Shown piece after piece: positions 7,427 through 16,104 of a DNA stretch of 48,054 nucleotides. This DNA comes from Synechococcus sp. 1G10. GTDB taxonomy: Bacteria > Cyanobacteriota > Cyanobacteriia > PCC-6307 > Cyanobiaceae. The DNA lies in contig NZ_NQKW01000021.1 of the NCBI RefSeq assembly GCF_002252625.1, positions 1 to 48,054 of the forward strand. Direction: 5' to 3'. Within the stretch, counting starts at the first letter, position 1, and the number at the start of each line of letters is the position of its first letter. The translations under genes were made by a program, and so were the position numbers. The notes beneath the pieces were generated by a model. The model saw nothing but the letters and a program-made list of their open reading frames with translations. It was not told where the DNA came from and searched no databases.

Positions 7427-7567
7427 ATGTTCCGCAGGTGGTTCGAGGTGCGCTTCTTCCCCCTGATCAAGGACCTGGTTGACGAGGAACTCACCGGCAC
7501 CGAGCTGGATGAAGAGTTCAACGGCGAGCTGCGTACGGCACTGGAGGGACTGGAGCACCACGCCTGA
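7427..7567 (+). CDS. small acidic protein, 46 aa, unknown
   Basis: Begins MFRRWFEVRFFPLIKDLVDE and continues as a strongly acidic helix (ELTGTELDEEFNGELR...LEGLEHHA). Codon choice is that of a coding region and an in-frame stop lies three codons before the ATG, so this is the full length. It converges with the gene at 7571-7804, with only three bases between the stops. No family recognised. Confidence 0.5.
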   Translation: MFRRWFEVRFFPLIKDLVDEELTGTELDEEFNGELRTALEGLEHHA

Positions 7568-7570
7568 TCG

Positions 7571-7804
7571 CTATTGCACCGCCTCTTGCTTGAGAAGCTC
7601 AAGCAACCGCTCCACCCGGCCTGCCGCCACTTGACTCAGGCGTTCGTAGGCCGCTCGTTCCTGCTCCTCGATCTGGACCTGGCTGAGCAGTGATCGATGG
7701 ACTTCCAGATCAGGCCATTGCGCGATGACGGCGTCGATGCCGCGGGCCTTCAGAACCTTGCGCACCGAGGCGGTGTTGAGCGGCAGGGAGAAGGTGAAGC
7801 GCAT
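7571..7804 (-). CDS. small protein with coiled-coil tail, unknown
   Basis: 77 residues: a mixed N-terminus (RFTFSLPLNTASVRKVLKAR) then a long charged helix rich in Glu, Gln, Leu and Arg (SQVQIEEQERAAYERLSQVA onward) that would form a coiled coil. No transmembrane segment or metal site. Cytosolic. It ends three bases from the convergent small gene at 7427-7567. I recognise no family. Confidence 0.55.
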   Translation of the reverse strand: MRFTFSLPLNTASVRKVLKARGIDAVIAQWPDLEVHRSLLSQVQIEEQERAAYERLSQVAAGRVERLLELLKQEAVQ

Positions 7805-8017
7805 GTGGTGATCACTGACGAACCAAGGACAAACCGCTGACAGGTTTCCGTTCGATGCACGGACAGCACGGCAGCTGGATCACTGGCGGCGATCACCCTG
7901 GCACGATTTCCTAGGCGGTTGTGTGTGCAGCAGGTGATCAGGCCTCGATCTGAGCATCCAGCAGGGGGCCCTATCGACGGCCATAAATCTGATCGATGAC
8001 CTGGCCGAGCGGGCAGA

Positions 8018-8674
8018 TCACAACCAGTCGACCGGAATCGCATCCCAGCTGGCGGGATCACATGGGGCCATCAGCGCCTCAAGCCCCCGCAGCTCGGCGG
8101 CGTCTTCCGGCAGCAACCAGGCCTCTTCCCAGCCATCAATGATCACCACCGGCATGCGGTCGTGGATCGGACGCAGCAGCGCGTTGGGGGTGGTGGTGAG
8201 GATGCAGCAGGTCTGGAGTTCGCTGCCATCAGGAGCGATCCAGTGGTCCCACAAGCCGCCAAGCCAGAAGGGGGCGCCGTCCTGGCGGCGGATCCAGTAG
8301 GGCTGCTTCTGCCCTTTGGGGCCATGGCCTGCCCCCTCCGGTGGCGGTCGCCATTCGTAGAAGCCATCGGCTGGCAGCAGGCAGCGGTGATGGCGCCAGG
8401 GACCACGAAAGAACGGCTTCTGGCTCACCGTCTCGCTGCGTGCATTGATCGGCCGGCTTTTGCCGCTGGTGTTCTTCAGCCAGCTGGGGACCAACCCCCA
8501 GCGCGCGTAGCCCACTGCCAGCTGTCCCTGCTGGTGCCGCTGGATCAGTAGTGACTCGCCGGGCCGCACTTGCTGCCGCGGCTGGTAATGCTCGAGGAAA
8601 CCATCCGGCAGCGGACCCTTGAGCCGTGGCAGCAACTGATCGATCGTGGTGGTGAGCGAGTAGCGGCCACACAT
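8018..8674 (-). CDS. yedK: SRAP domain protein (YedK/HMCES family)
   Basis: 218 residues starting MCGRYSLTT. The family removes its initiator methionine so that Cys2 can form a thiazolidine link with abasic sites in single-stranded DNA, shielding them during replication. The other active-site signatures are present: RPINARSETV (Asn), LPADGFYEWRPP (Glu) and PIHDRMPV (His). The start at 8674 is fixed by this mechanism even though the frame stays open upstream to 8797. Full family length. It stands alone; the plus-strand nuclease remnant begins about 160 bases away and is divergent. Confidence 0.92.
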   Translation of the reverse strand: MCGRYSLTTTIDQLLPRLKGPLPDGFLEHYQPRQQVRPGESLLIQRHQQGQLAVGYARWGLVPSWLKNTSGKSRPINARSETVSQKPFFRGPWRHHRCLLPADGFYEWRPPPEGAGHGPKGQKQPYWIRRQDGAPFWLGGLWDHWIAPDGSELQTCCILTTTPNALLRPIHDRMPVVIIDGWEEAWLLPEDAAELRGLEALMAPCDPASWDAIPVDWL

Positions 8675-8832
8675 CAGAGACGCCTGCGGATCGAGTTGGG
8701 CTGCTCCCAATCTGCGTGGCCTGACTCCTGGCAGTGCAACCGCGATACCGACCGCCATCCAGGAGGAGCGAGTCTGATGGGACCTTGCCATGCCCACGCT
8801 GCCTTGGATCGTCTGGACCTAAGACCGCGGCT

Positions 8833-9447
8833 ATGTTCCCAGGCCTTTCAATCGGATGGGCCTGGCCGCTGCAAGCCGCCACTGTGCACTCGATCGGCGA
8901 TGGCGACACCATCCGCGTGCTGGAAGGTGGCAAGCGGATCAGCGTGCGCCTGGCCTGCATCGATGCTCCCGAGATGGCTCAGGCCCCCGATGGGGAACAG
9001 GCCCGCCGGTATCTGCAGAGCCGTTTGCGGCTGGGCTCAAGTGTGACCCTCAGGCCGCAGATGGTGGATCGCTAAGGCCGCACCGTGGCCGAGGTGATCG
9101 GGGTGGTGAACCTGAACCTGGCAATGGTGGAAGACGGCCAGGCATTTGTCTACCGGAAGTACCTCTGCCAGTGCGACTCAAAGAAGTATCTCGATGCCGA
9201 AGCACGGGCCAGTCGGCGCCGTGTTGGCGTGTGGCAAATGTCAGGCGGAATCACCCGGCCCTGGGACTTCCGCCGCGTGAAAGCATCGACTCGATCAGGT
9301 GCTGATTCTGGATCCATTCCGGGCGGCCGTCGGTATCGCTGCAGCGAGCTCAGCTCTTATGCCCGAGCCCAGGAGCTGCTGAGCCAGGGTCACCGGTATC
9401 TCGATAGCAACAGTGATGGAGAGGCGTGTGAAAGTCTGCGCCGCTGA
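8833..9447 (+). pseudogene. secreted thermonuclease with Excalibur domain, interrupted by one in-frame TAA
   Basis: Codons 1-80 give a signal-like N-terminus and the start of a staphylococcal-nuclease fold (DGDTIRVLEGGKRISVRLAC, IDAPEMAQ). At 9073-9075 the frame meets TAA exactly where the family has Tyr in DRYGRTVAEV, then continues in the same frame as GRTVAEVIGVVNLNLAMVED through YCQCDSKKYLDAEARA to a C-terminal Excalibur calcium-binding domain (RCSELSSYARAQELL, LDSNSDGEACESL). A single base change from TAC or TAT would explain it. The truncated piece lacks catalytic residues. Sequencing error or read-through cannot be excluded. Confidence 0.85.
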
Positions 9448-9528
9448 GATGACGAACAACCGCACCATTGGTATGAGGAGCCTCTCCCATTCCGCTAGGG
9501 TGTATTCATTGTTGCCTGCCCCACATTG

Positions 9529-9891
9529 ATGGCACTCACCGGATCTGAACTGCTCGCCAAAGTCAAGGAGCTTGGAGCTGCCTCCAAGTCCGATCTGGTG
9601 CGAGCCGCCGGCTACGTGAACAGCAAGAAGAATGGCAGTGAGCGGCTGAACTTCACGGCCTTCTTTGAGGCGCTGCTGGAAGCCAAGGGCGTCAGCCTCG
9701 GTGACGGTGGCAAGGGCCAAGGTGGCCGCAGCTTGAGCTACACCACCAAGATCCAGTTCAACGGGAACCTGATGGTGGGCAAGGCCTACACGGCATTGCT
9801 AGACCTCAAGCCCGGCGATGAGTTCGAGATCAAGCTGGGCAAGAAGCAGATCCGGCTGATTCCTGTTGGTGCCAGCGATGATGAGGAGTGA
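9529..9891 (+). CDS. cyanobacterial AbrB-like transcriptional regulator
   Basis: 120 residues of the cyAbrB type: an N-terminal helical part (LTGSELLAKVKELGAASKSD, then YVNSKKNGSERLNFTAFFEA) and a C-terminal AbrB-like swapped-hairpin DNA-binding part (KIQFNGNLMVGKAYTALLDL, KPGDEFEIKLGKKQIRLIP). In cyanobacteria this family are abundant global regulators of carbon and nitrogen genes. A TTG three bases earlier is also in frame; ATG at 9529 is preferred. About 80 bases of gene-free DNA precede it. The HD hydrolase follows 54 bases later on the same strand. Confidence 0.85.
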   Translation: MALTGSELLAKVKELGAASKSDLVRAAGYVNSKKNGSERLNFTAFFEALLEAKGVSLGDGGKGQGGRSLSYTTKIQFNGNLMVGKAYTALLDLKPGDEFEIKLGKKQIRLIPVGASDDEE

Positions 9892-9945
9892 CCGCAAGCT
9901 GGAACTGCTGTTGGAGCGGCTGCCCCCGCCGGTTGCCGATCGCTG

Positions 9946-10629
9946 ATGACCAACCTGCCCCATCTCCACAGCCCGCGCTACATCGATGCCCTGGGCTGGG
10001 CGGCACAGCTGCACAGCCTCCAGCGGCGCAAAGGCAAACCCGTGCCCTACATCTCCCACCTGATCGCCGTGAGCGCTCTGGTGTGGGAAGACGGCGGCGA
10101 TGAGGAGCAGGCGATCGCAGGCCTGCTGCACGATTCGATCGAGGATGCCGATCAGGACGAGGCCTCGATCGCCGGCCGCTACGGGCAGCGGGTGGGGCGG
10201 ATCGTGGCCGACTGCACAGACACCGCAGGGCCGGTGGCGCCGGGAGGCAAGAAGGAATCCTGGCTCGTGCGCAAGACGCGCTACGTGGCCTCGCTGGAGC
10301 ACAAGCCGCTCGATTCACTGCTGGTGACGGCAGCCGATAAGGCCCACAACGCACGTGACATGGTGCTCGATGCCCGCCGCGACCCAAGCAGCTGGGAGCG
10401 GTTTAATGCCGGCCTCGATGGCACCGCCTGGTACCTGCTGAGGATCCACCAGACCCTGAGCCACCGTATGCCTGGCAGCCGCTCCAACGAGCTGCTGGGG
10501 GACGCCGTGAACAAGATCCTGCGCAGCCAGTCCTACGACCGGATCATCCCCAGCGGCATAAGCCCGTTGGTGTGGGCCATGGGCTACCTGGAGCGGCAGC
10601 AGCAGGGTTCAGAGCAGGTACCAGTTTGA
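9946..10629 (+). CDS. HD-domain hydrolase of the RelA/SpoT hydrolase-like type
   Basis: 227 residues. The N-terminal half matches the HD fold of SpoT/MESH1-type enzymes: an entry helix (YIDALGWAAQLHSLQRRKGK), VPYISHLIAV supplying the first His, GLLHDSIEDA with the His-Asp pair and the ED motif, and LVTAADKAHNARDMV with the second Asp and the basic residue. Such proteins hydrolyse (p)ppGpp or related nucleotides with a Mn ion. There is no synthetase, TGS or ACT part, so it is a stand-alone small hydrolase, with an extra ~80-residue helical tail. Substrate is not known from the sequence. Confidence 0.8.
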   Translation: MTNLPHLHSPRYIDALGWAAQLHSLQRRKGKPVPYISHLIAVSALVWEDGGDEEQAIAGLLHDSIEDADQDEASIAGRYGQRVGRIVADCTDTAGPVAPGGKKESWLVRKTRYVASLEHKPLDSLLVTAADKAHNARDMVLDARRDPSSWERFNAGLDGTAWYLLRIHQTLSHRMPGSRSNELLGDAVNKILRSQSYDRIIPSGISPLVWAMGYLERQQQGSEQVPV

Positions 10630-10661
10630 CCGGGCTGGCATCAAAGGCAGCAGCCCGCCGC

Positions 10662-10937
10662 TCAGCCGCCGCTGGACGGCCCGCCCTCCTCAGGCGGGGC
10701 CGCCTCATAAAGCTCCCACTGCTGCTGCTCCTGGGCGGCGCGGATCAGCTGGAGGCGGTCGAGGAACTAATCGATCACCGGCAGCACCACCAGCTGCAGG
10801 AAGCGACGCTCGCTGGGCGAGAAGGGAGCTCCACATCTGCGCCTGGCTTCCGGGGCCTCAAGAACGGCACCGATGGCCTCACGGCAGCGCAGCAGCAGCA
10901 GGGCCGGATCGGTGGAGTTGAGGACAGGACTGGGCAT
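10662..10937 (-). pseudogene. small conserved hypothetical gene split by one in-frame TAG
   Basis: From ATG 10937 the frame reads as a coherent helical protein (TDPALLLLRCREAIGAVLEA, FSPSERRFLQLVVLPVID), hits TAG at 10767-10769 and continues in the same frame as FLDRLQLIRAAQEQQQWELY to a stop at 10662. Coding quality is the same on both sides, so a recent nonsense mutation (for example from CAG or GAG) is likely. I recall similar short proteins in picocyanobacteria but cannot name a function. Confidence 0.6.
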
Positions 10938-11204
10938 GGCAGCAGACGGAACCGATCCAGGCGTTACCCTTATTTCAAGCCGCCTGAGTGGCAGCCAAGG
11001 AGTGATACCTTTCCTGAAAGTCACCGACCACTCCCATGCTGCGCAGCTGATCCAACTCACCGCAGTGAGGAGGCGTTGATTGGTGCTTTGGCAGCATGCT
11101 CCTGCCTATCCGCAGCGCTCCGCAACCAATAAGCAAATGTAGATCCTCCACAATGAGGTGGGCGGCATTGCGATGAACAACGTAAGCAGCAGTTCCACCC
11201 GCTA

Positions 11205-12185
11205 TCAGTTGCTGAGCACCAGCGGGATTCCATCCGTAAGGGTAGGATCACCGCTAAGAATAGACGTGCCTGCAGGAGTTGGTATTGCCGGGACACGCTT
11301 CCTTGCCACGTAGCGTCTGCCGTCATAGATGTGACGCACGTAGGTCAGGGGAGCGCCACCACCGGACTCCCGTTTCCAGAAGTCATTCCAGCCTTGCGTG
11401 CGCGTGGCTGAAATGATGACCGGCAGGCGAGTAATCGGGAAGCTGTTCATCAGCCGATAATAATTGCCGCTTTGCCGGAAGATCTGCATAGTGCAGCCTC
11501 CGGTGCCGCAGAAGTTCGAGCCCATCAGGTAGGCGAACACCTCATCGCGGCCATCGCCATTGAGGTCGTAACGAGCATAGACATAGCTCCCACGAGCTGA
11601 ACCTCGCTTCCCACCGATGGCGTGGTGCATCTCGCCGGGCGAGGCCCTCAGGATGGCGGCTTCCAGCTTTGGATCGGGGGTAGCAGAGAAATGACCTGCT
11701 TGGTTGATGGGCTCCCAGACGAGAATGCCGCCATCGGCCAGCAGGCTGAGATTCAATCGTCCATCTCTGAGCAGATAGCCGCGCACGAAAGTGGTCTGAG
11801 CGCCAAGCCTCTCCCCCAGGCTCGGAGACGGACAGAGGGCTTTGGTGCTGGCAAGCGGACCCAGCCGCAGACTGCCGTTGCTGGGATCAGCACTTGGTCG
11901 GGCCGACCAGGTTCCGCTGGCTCGGTTGCAGTCGAGGCGCAGCTGAAGCGTGCCGTCGCTGTTGAACCGCAACGTGTAACGGGAGGGATCGGCAGGCCGG
12001 GTGATGCCCTGTGCATCGTCCATCGACTGGATTTCGAGCAGGCGCCACTGCGTGCCCGCCAGGGGGGCGCCTGAGCTGGTCGGCTTGGCCAGACTGGTCC
12101 CCTCGCCGCCAGGCAGCAGGAAGGAAGCAGCAATGGCGGCACTGACCACAACCATCGCTGCAGCATCGCGGACCACCCTCATCAA
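11205..12185 (-). CDS. exported META-domain protein with a C-terminal repeat-like domain
   Basis: 326 residues. A signal peptide or anchor (VVVSAAIAASFLLPGG) is followed by a META domain at about residues 40-155: LAGTQWRLLEI, LRFNSDGTLQLRLDCNRASG and GSLRLGPLASTKALC, as in HslJ-type proteins. The second half (~165-300) has YVYARYDLNGDGRDEVFAYL, an FG-GAP/EF-loop-like acidic turn, with a cysteine pair (CGTGGC). It is likely periplasmic or surface-exposed. The META family is linked to stress and to heat or novobiocin tolerance in other bacteria, but its chemistry is unknown. Stands alone. Confidence 0.8.
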   Translation of the reverse strand: MMRVVRDAAAMVVVSAAIAASFLLPGGEGTSLAKPTSSGAPLAGTQWRLLEIQSMDDAQGITRPADPSRYTLRFNSDGTLQLRLDCNRASGTWSARPSADPSNGSLRLGPLASTKALCPSPSLGERLGAQTTFVRGYLLRDGRLNLSLLADGGILVWEPINQAGHFSATPDPKLEAAILRASPGEMHHAIGGKRGSARGSYVYARYDLNGDGRDEVFAYLMGSNFCGTGGCTMQIFRQSGNYYRLMNSFPITRLPVIISATRTQGWNDFWKRESGGGAPLTYVRHIYDGRRYVARKRVPAIPTPAGTSILSGDPTLTDGIPLVLSN

Positions 12186-12337
12186 TGGAAGAATTGCAAT
12201 CTTCGGTCTAGCAGCGCTGCAGTCCCTACGGCAAGCAATGTGGCCTGCGCTCTATGGCTCTGCGGCCACATAGGGATTGAGACCGCAGCAGCTGATCACG
12301 CCAATGCAGGCCTACAAAGCCCGGATGAAAACCACTT

Positions 12338-12859
12338 CTAGATATAACCATAATGATAAGCGTCAATGCTGCCGTCACGACGAACAAGTATCCAGGCAGG
12401 GCCTGGAAAGAATCCAGGTGAGCGTATGAACCAGATCCAGAAGTCCTGAACAGTCTCTCCATATTCAGGTGGAAACATCGTTTCGGCACCGATTATTGCC
12501 AAGCCTGCGTCAGGTAAAAGCTGAATACATAGGTCACTGTCCTTGGAAAGCGCGGTCTTGATGGCCAATTGAATCTCTTCGGCTGATGCTGCTTCTGTCA
12601 GTCCAAAGGCTTCAGGCTCAGACGCCACAAGACTATAAAAGTCATCTCGTCCGGCACAGACCTTCGAGTTCACGAACAAGGCTCGTAGCCCGGTCTCAAA
12701 AGCTTCAAGGGCACCCACGCTGCCGGGCAGGGCCTGTTGGGATGCGATCACATCAGCGTCCCACCGGTAGACAGGAGGCAAGCCCTCCTGGGACAAGATC
12801 CTGGTAAAATCTTCATGGCCGACCATGACGCGGAGTTCGGTTGCGTAGAGCTCCATCAT
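12338..12859 (-). CDS. unknown cytosolic protein, 173 aa
   Basis: An acidic soluble protein with no signal peptide. It starts MMELYATELRVMVGHEDFTR and ends with an aromatic, beta-looking segment (DFWIWFIRSPGFFPGPAWIL, RRDGSIDAYHYGYI). I recognise no domain; the layout of helices followed by a C-terminal sheet resembles small immunity or SMI1/SUKH-like folds only loosely, which is not evidence of that function. No partner gene on the same strand is close. Confidence 0.6.
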   Translation of the reverse strand: MMELYATELRVMVGHEDFTRILSQEGLPPVYRWDADVIASQQALPGSVGALEAFETGLRALFVNSKVCAGRDDFYSLVASEPEAFGLTEAASAEEIQLAIKTALSKDSDLCIQLLPDAGLAIIGAETMFPPEYGETVQDFWIWFIRSPGFFPGPAWILVRRDGSIDAYHYGYI

Positions 12860-13064
12860 GCCAGAATCATTCTTCTGAGGAAACTCTGCATTGACAAAAC
12901 AGGCCGTTCTGCTCTGGGATCATCGTGAGCCGGCAGAACCTTCAACCAGGACAGCAGTTTCGCGCATTCCTTATGTCTGCCGAAGACTCATATGATCGCC
13001 GGAAGACGAATCTTCATTCACCCGTGCCCGGTGCAGTCATGCTGACAGTGATCGTCCGGAGAGA

Positions 13065-13202
13065 ATGATCTTGACCATCGTCGAGATCACGCATCGTCCG
13101 TTAGATCGGCCCGTCATTGCCTACGGCTCTTACAGAATCAGTCCCAAGGCTCTGGTCGACCTCTCCAAGGTCATCGAAGTTTCCCTCATCAGCACACACT
13201 GA
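13065..13202 (+). CDS. possible small protein, 45 aa
   Basis: ATG at 13065 is preceded by GGAGAG at a good ribosome-binding distance, and the frame gives a balanced peptide (MILTIVEITHRPLDRPVIAY then GSYRISPKALVDLSKVIEVS). Nothing else occupies 12860-13237. No family recognised; it may be chance. Confidence 0.35.
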   Translation: MILTIVEITHRPLDRPVIAYGSYRISPKALVDLSKVIEVSLISTH

Positions 13203-13237
13203 ACTGACGTGCCGAGCAACGAGGAGAGCAAGAAGTC

Positions 13238-13975
13238 CTAAGGATGAGGCCCTGTCACGGGCTGGAAGCGACAGTTGGCTGCAGATAGGCCCAGTGTTGG
13301 CCATTCAATCTGGACCTGCTCACCCTTGATCCAGAGCAAGGCCGAAGGTGCAGCGGCGTCGTTGCTTGGGTTGCTGCTGGTTGTTGAACTGACGTAGCGA
13401 ACTCCAGACGCCGATGGAGTGCGGGTGAGCAGAACCAGCCGGCCGTTGCTCTCCACAACAGCAAACTCCGGCTGTCCATTCACGAGGGTGACGCGCAGAA
13501 CATCACGGATCTCGGGGCAGGCCACGGGGATGGGTCCCTGGCTGATGGAAGCTGGATCCTCCCGGCGCGCGCTTGCAGAGATCTGACGAAGCAAATGAAG
13601 GCGCACCAAAGTGGACTCGAGCACGCAGCGGCGCAGGTCAGCGTCCCAGGTGGGCGGCTTGGCTGATTGCCAACAAGCCTGTCGCTGCTCCACCCAGAGG
13701 CGCTGCTCGCTAAGCAGAGAAGCCCTGGTGGAGGACGGCAGGCTGGGGTCAGTACGGACCAGCGTGAACAGCCGCCTGACCTCGTCATCGAAGCGGCGTA
13801 GCGCGGCATCTCTGCAGATCAACACCGTGGTGGCGCTGGCCCCGGGGGTGCATCGAATCGTCACTCCGTCGAACGACTCCACGGGCGGGGGTACAGCCAT
13901 TGCCGGAACCGTCAACACGGCGAAGGAGAACAGCAGTGGCCCAACAGAGGAGGCGAACGTATGGCTAGCCGTCAT
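13238..13975 (-). CDS. exported two-domain protein: LprI-like plus MliC-like (lysozyme-inhibitor-like)
   Basis: I start at ATG 13975, giving a signal peptide (MTASHTFASSVGPLLFSFAV...AMAV). Residues ~38-115 match the LprI/DUF1311 pattern: a Cys near the start, TVLICRDAALRRFDDEVRRL, LLSEQRLWVEQRQACW and a later Cys. Residues ~165-240 match the MliC pattern: LVLLTRTPSASGVRYVSSTT, LLWIKGEQVQIEW and ANC. Both families include inhibitors of c-type lysozyme that guard peptidoglycan. Joining them in one exported protein suggests defence against lysozyme-bearing grazers, or control of the cell's own wall enzymes; this is inference. The CPBP protease gene lies directly upstream on the same strand. Confidence 0.75.
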   Translation of the reverse strand: MTASHTFASSVGPLLFSFAVLTVPAMAVPPPVESFDGVTIRCTPGASATTVLICRDAALRRFDDEVRRLFTLVRTDPSLPSSTRASLLSEQRLWVEQRQACWQSAKPPTWDADLRRCVLESTLVRLHLLRQISASARREDPASISQGPIPVACPEIRDVLRVTLVNGQPEFAVVESNGRLVLLTRTPSASGVRYVSSTTSSNPSNDAAAPSALLWIKGEQVQIEWPTLGLSAANCRFQPVTGPHP

Positions 13976-14050
13976 GGAATAAGTTGACGAGAATGGATCT
14001 CCGGCGATCCTGGATCCAGGGGTGCCAGTGCGGATCGATAATGGGCCCAA

Positions 14051-14821
14051 CTAAACAGGTTGTCCGTTATCCAGCGGCTTAACCCTGCGAAGAAGATAGA
14101 GTCCGTAGAAAAATCCAGGCGCAGCGAGGAGAAAGGGAGCAAGAATGCTCAGACCTACCGAAGACTGCGCTCCAGTGCCAGCGGCCTTGTGCCCTGAGGA
14201 TATCACCATGAAAACGGCAAAGTCCCATAGGGCGTGCGTAAGGATCACCGGGTAGAGCGATTGAGTTCGTACACGGATGGCAGCGAACAGAATCCCACTG
14301 AAGCTCGCTGCGGCTGCTTGGATCAAGCCTGCCTGAAGCTCACCGGTGACGAAGACATTCAGCGCGTGAACCCCACCAAACAGAAGTGACGATAACCAGA
14401 CGGCTTTCCATACGGAGAAGCGGTCAGTCAAGCCTTTAAAGATGATTCCACGGAACATCCATTCCTCAGATATGCCAACCAGCAGGGTGTTCAGCGCAAC
14501 CCAGAATGTCGTGACTGGACCTGGAAGTCCGAGCACGAGGGCCAGGGAGAAGAAGAGCACAATCATCAGGCCAGGCAGCCACAGAATCCGCAAGGCGAAT
14601 CCCCACTCCGGGGCACGAAACCCGATCTCTCTCAGGCCAAAGATAGCCGTGACCAGACAAAGAAACCCGATGGCGGCAACGAATTGCCAGGCCAATCCGC
14701 GACTGACCATGTCATTCAAAGAGGAGCTGCCTCCACCGCGAATGGCACCACCTCCGATGGTGACCATCAGCCATCCAACAAAGACTGCCAACGCGATCCA
14801 GAGAGTCTTAGTGTTTTTCAT
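14051..14821 (-). CDS. CPBP family intramembrane metalloprotease
   Basis: 256 residues with about seven or eight membrane spans. The three CPBP (CAAX protease and bacteriocin-processing, Abi) motifs are present: EEWMFRG (EExxxR), FGGVHALN (FxxxH) and HALWDF (HxxxD/N). The family cleaves peptides within the membrane; in bacteria members are tied to bacteriocin self-immunity or protein processing, in cyanobacteria mostly uncharacterised. It lies 75 bases upstream of the LprI/MliC-like gene on the same strand, so the two may be co-transcribed. Start at ATG 14821 gives a clean first span. Confidence 0.85.
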   Translation of the reverse strand: MKNTKTLWIALAVFVGWLMVTIGGGAIRGGGSSSLNDMVSRGLAWQFVAAIGFLCLVTAIFGLREIGFRAPEWGFALRILWLPGLMIVLFFSLALVLGLPGPVTTFWVALNTLLVGISEEWMFRGIIFKGLTDRFSVWKAVWLSSLLFGGVHALNVFVTGELQAGLIQAAAASFSGILFAAIRVRTQSLYPVILTHALWDFAVFMVISSGHKAAGTGAQSSVGLSILAPFLLAAPGFFYGLYLLRRVKPLDNGQPV

Positions 14822-15554
14822 GCCCGGTCATTGAATTGGTTTTGCCGTGGTTTGCCATCAAGCCCTGTAGGGCACTTGCGGCGATCATGGGAAGGCAGCA
14901 AGGCCGTCAGCATGTTGCCACTACATTCATCCACCATTCAAGCAGAACAGTGTGATTCAATAGCAGAGTTCGCTCTATTCGGTGAGCCTTGATATCGATG
15001 CGACAACTCGTGCCTGTCATCACTGGACTCATCGCAGCGGAGAGAAAATGAGGCCCATTGCGATTCTCGGCGGGAGAGTCGATTGTCTCTGTTCAAATGC
15101 AGTTCGGCCATGGCTGAGCATCATGAGGTCATTCCTGCTCCGCTCAATAGTGGCATCGAGACCATGAACGAGGGGGTGGGTGTTGCTGCCATGAGGCACC
15201 GGATGAAAACCAAGGCGAGAGCAGTTGGATCCTTGCGCTGATGGCATCTACATTTCAGCCAATACGCATCGTTGCGCCATCCAGGAGCAGCCAGGTATTT
15301 TGCCGCCCAATGGAGGAGGTGACTATGGTGAGGCTTTGCAACTGAGAGAGCTGCACCCTGGTGAGATCGGAGAAGGATTGGGACTCAGAAGTAACAGTAT
15401 GATCGAATCCTTCCTCTGCTTGGCTGTGTGATCGAATGACCCACTCCCAGGCTTTCAAGGCTACGCCAAGGCACCCACTCCCATTGCGCCAACCTTGCAG
15501 ATGCAAACGCCTCTTTGATCAATTAATGCTAAAGTCCTGCACTACCATTTGACC
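14822..15554. other. gene-free stretch with a diverged repeat
   Basis: About 730 bases without a convincing gene on either strand. At 14995-15051 a segment (TCGATG...ACTGGAxTCGCAG...GAGAAxATG) resembles 6517-6573, beside the ferritin-like gene, at roughly 60-65 percent; in both the plus frame ends RSGEKMR. Likely repeat relics. Confidence 0.4.
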
Positions 15555-16015
15555 ATGCAAGCAAGCAACAAAGTCTTCAAGTCGTTGGCGATACTTTCGC
15601 TGGCATGCCTCGCCGGTGCTGTCCCATCTGCCATGGCGGCCCCCCAGAAGATCCAGCAATCTCAAGCAGTCAAGATGCCCTGCACCCTGAGCTGGGGCCC
15701 AAAGGATCGAAACGCCTTGGAGGCGGAGTGCAAAATCTTTTGGACAAAGGGTCAGGGCACTTCGATTATCGTATCTGGACAGCGTTGAAGTATCCTTCGC
15801 CAACGGCTATGCGCAAGGATCTTTACTTTGGCATCCTGATCTTCCCCGACACCAAAACAGCACTGATGACGTCGATGGGTATTTTTGAGCTGGAAGATGG
15901 GCCTGTTGAGCTCGCCGACAATCCGCTTGATCTTCAGAAGCTCAAGGATCGTCAGTACGTTCGCTGGACCAATGGCAGGCATCGCCTTGTTCTTCACCCA
16001 CGCCCAGCTTCCTGA
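15555..16015 (+). pseudogene. exported protein gene with a probable frameshift
   Basis: The first frame starts at ATG 15555 with a signal peptide (SLAILSLACLAGAVPSAMAA) and reads well through MPCTLSWGPKDRNALEAECK and FWTKGQGTSIIVSG, then stops at 15786-15788. A second frame on the same strand takes over from about 15780 and reads DLYFGILIFPDTKTALMTSM through LADNPLDLQKLKDRQYVRWT to a stop at 16013-16015. Together they would give a ~150-residue exported protein. A small indel near 15770-15790 is the likely cause. Alternatively the 77-residue product stands alone. Confidence 0.55.
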
Positions 16016-16104
16016 CGCAGGGGGTTTGGCATTTCTTGAAAAACAGCCGCTCACCTTGTACAATTCCCCTCATCCGATCACCACCTGACTTCCAACTCCA
16101 AGAA

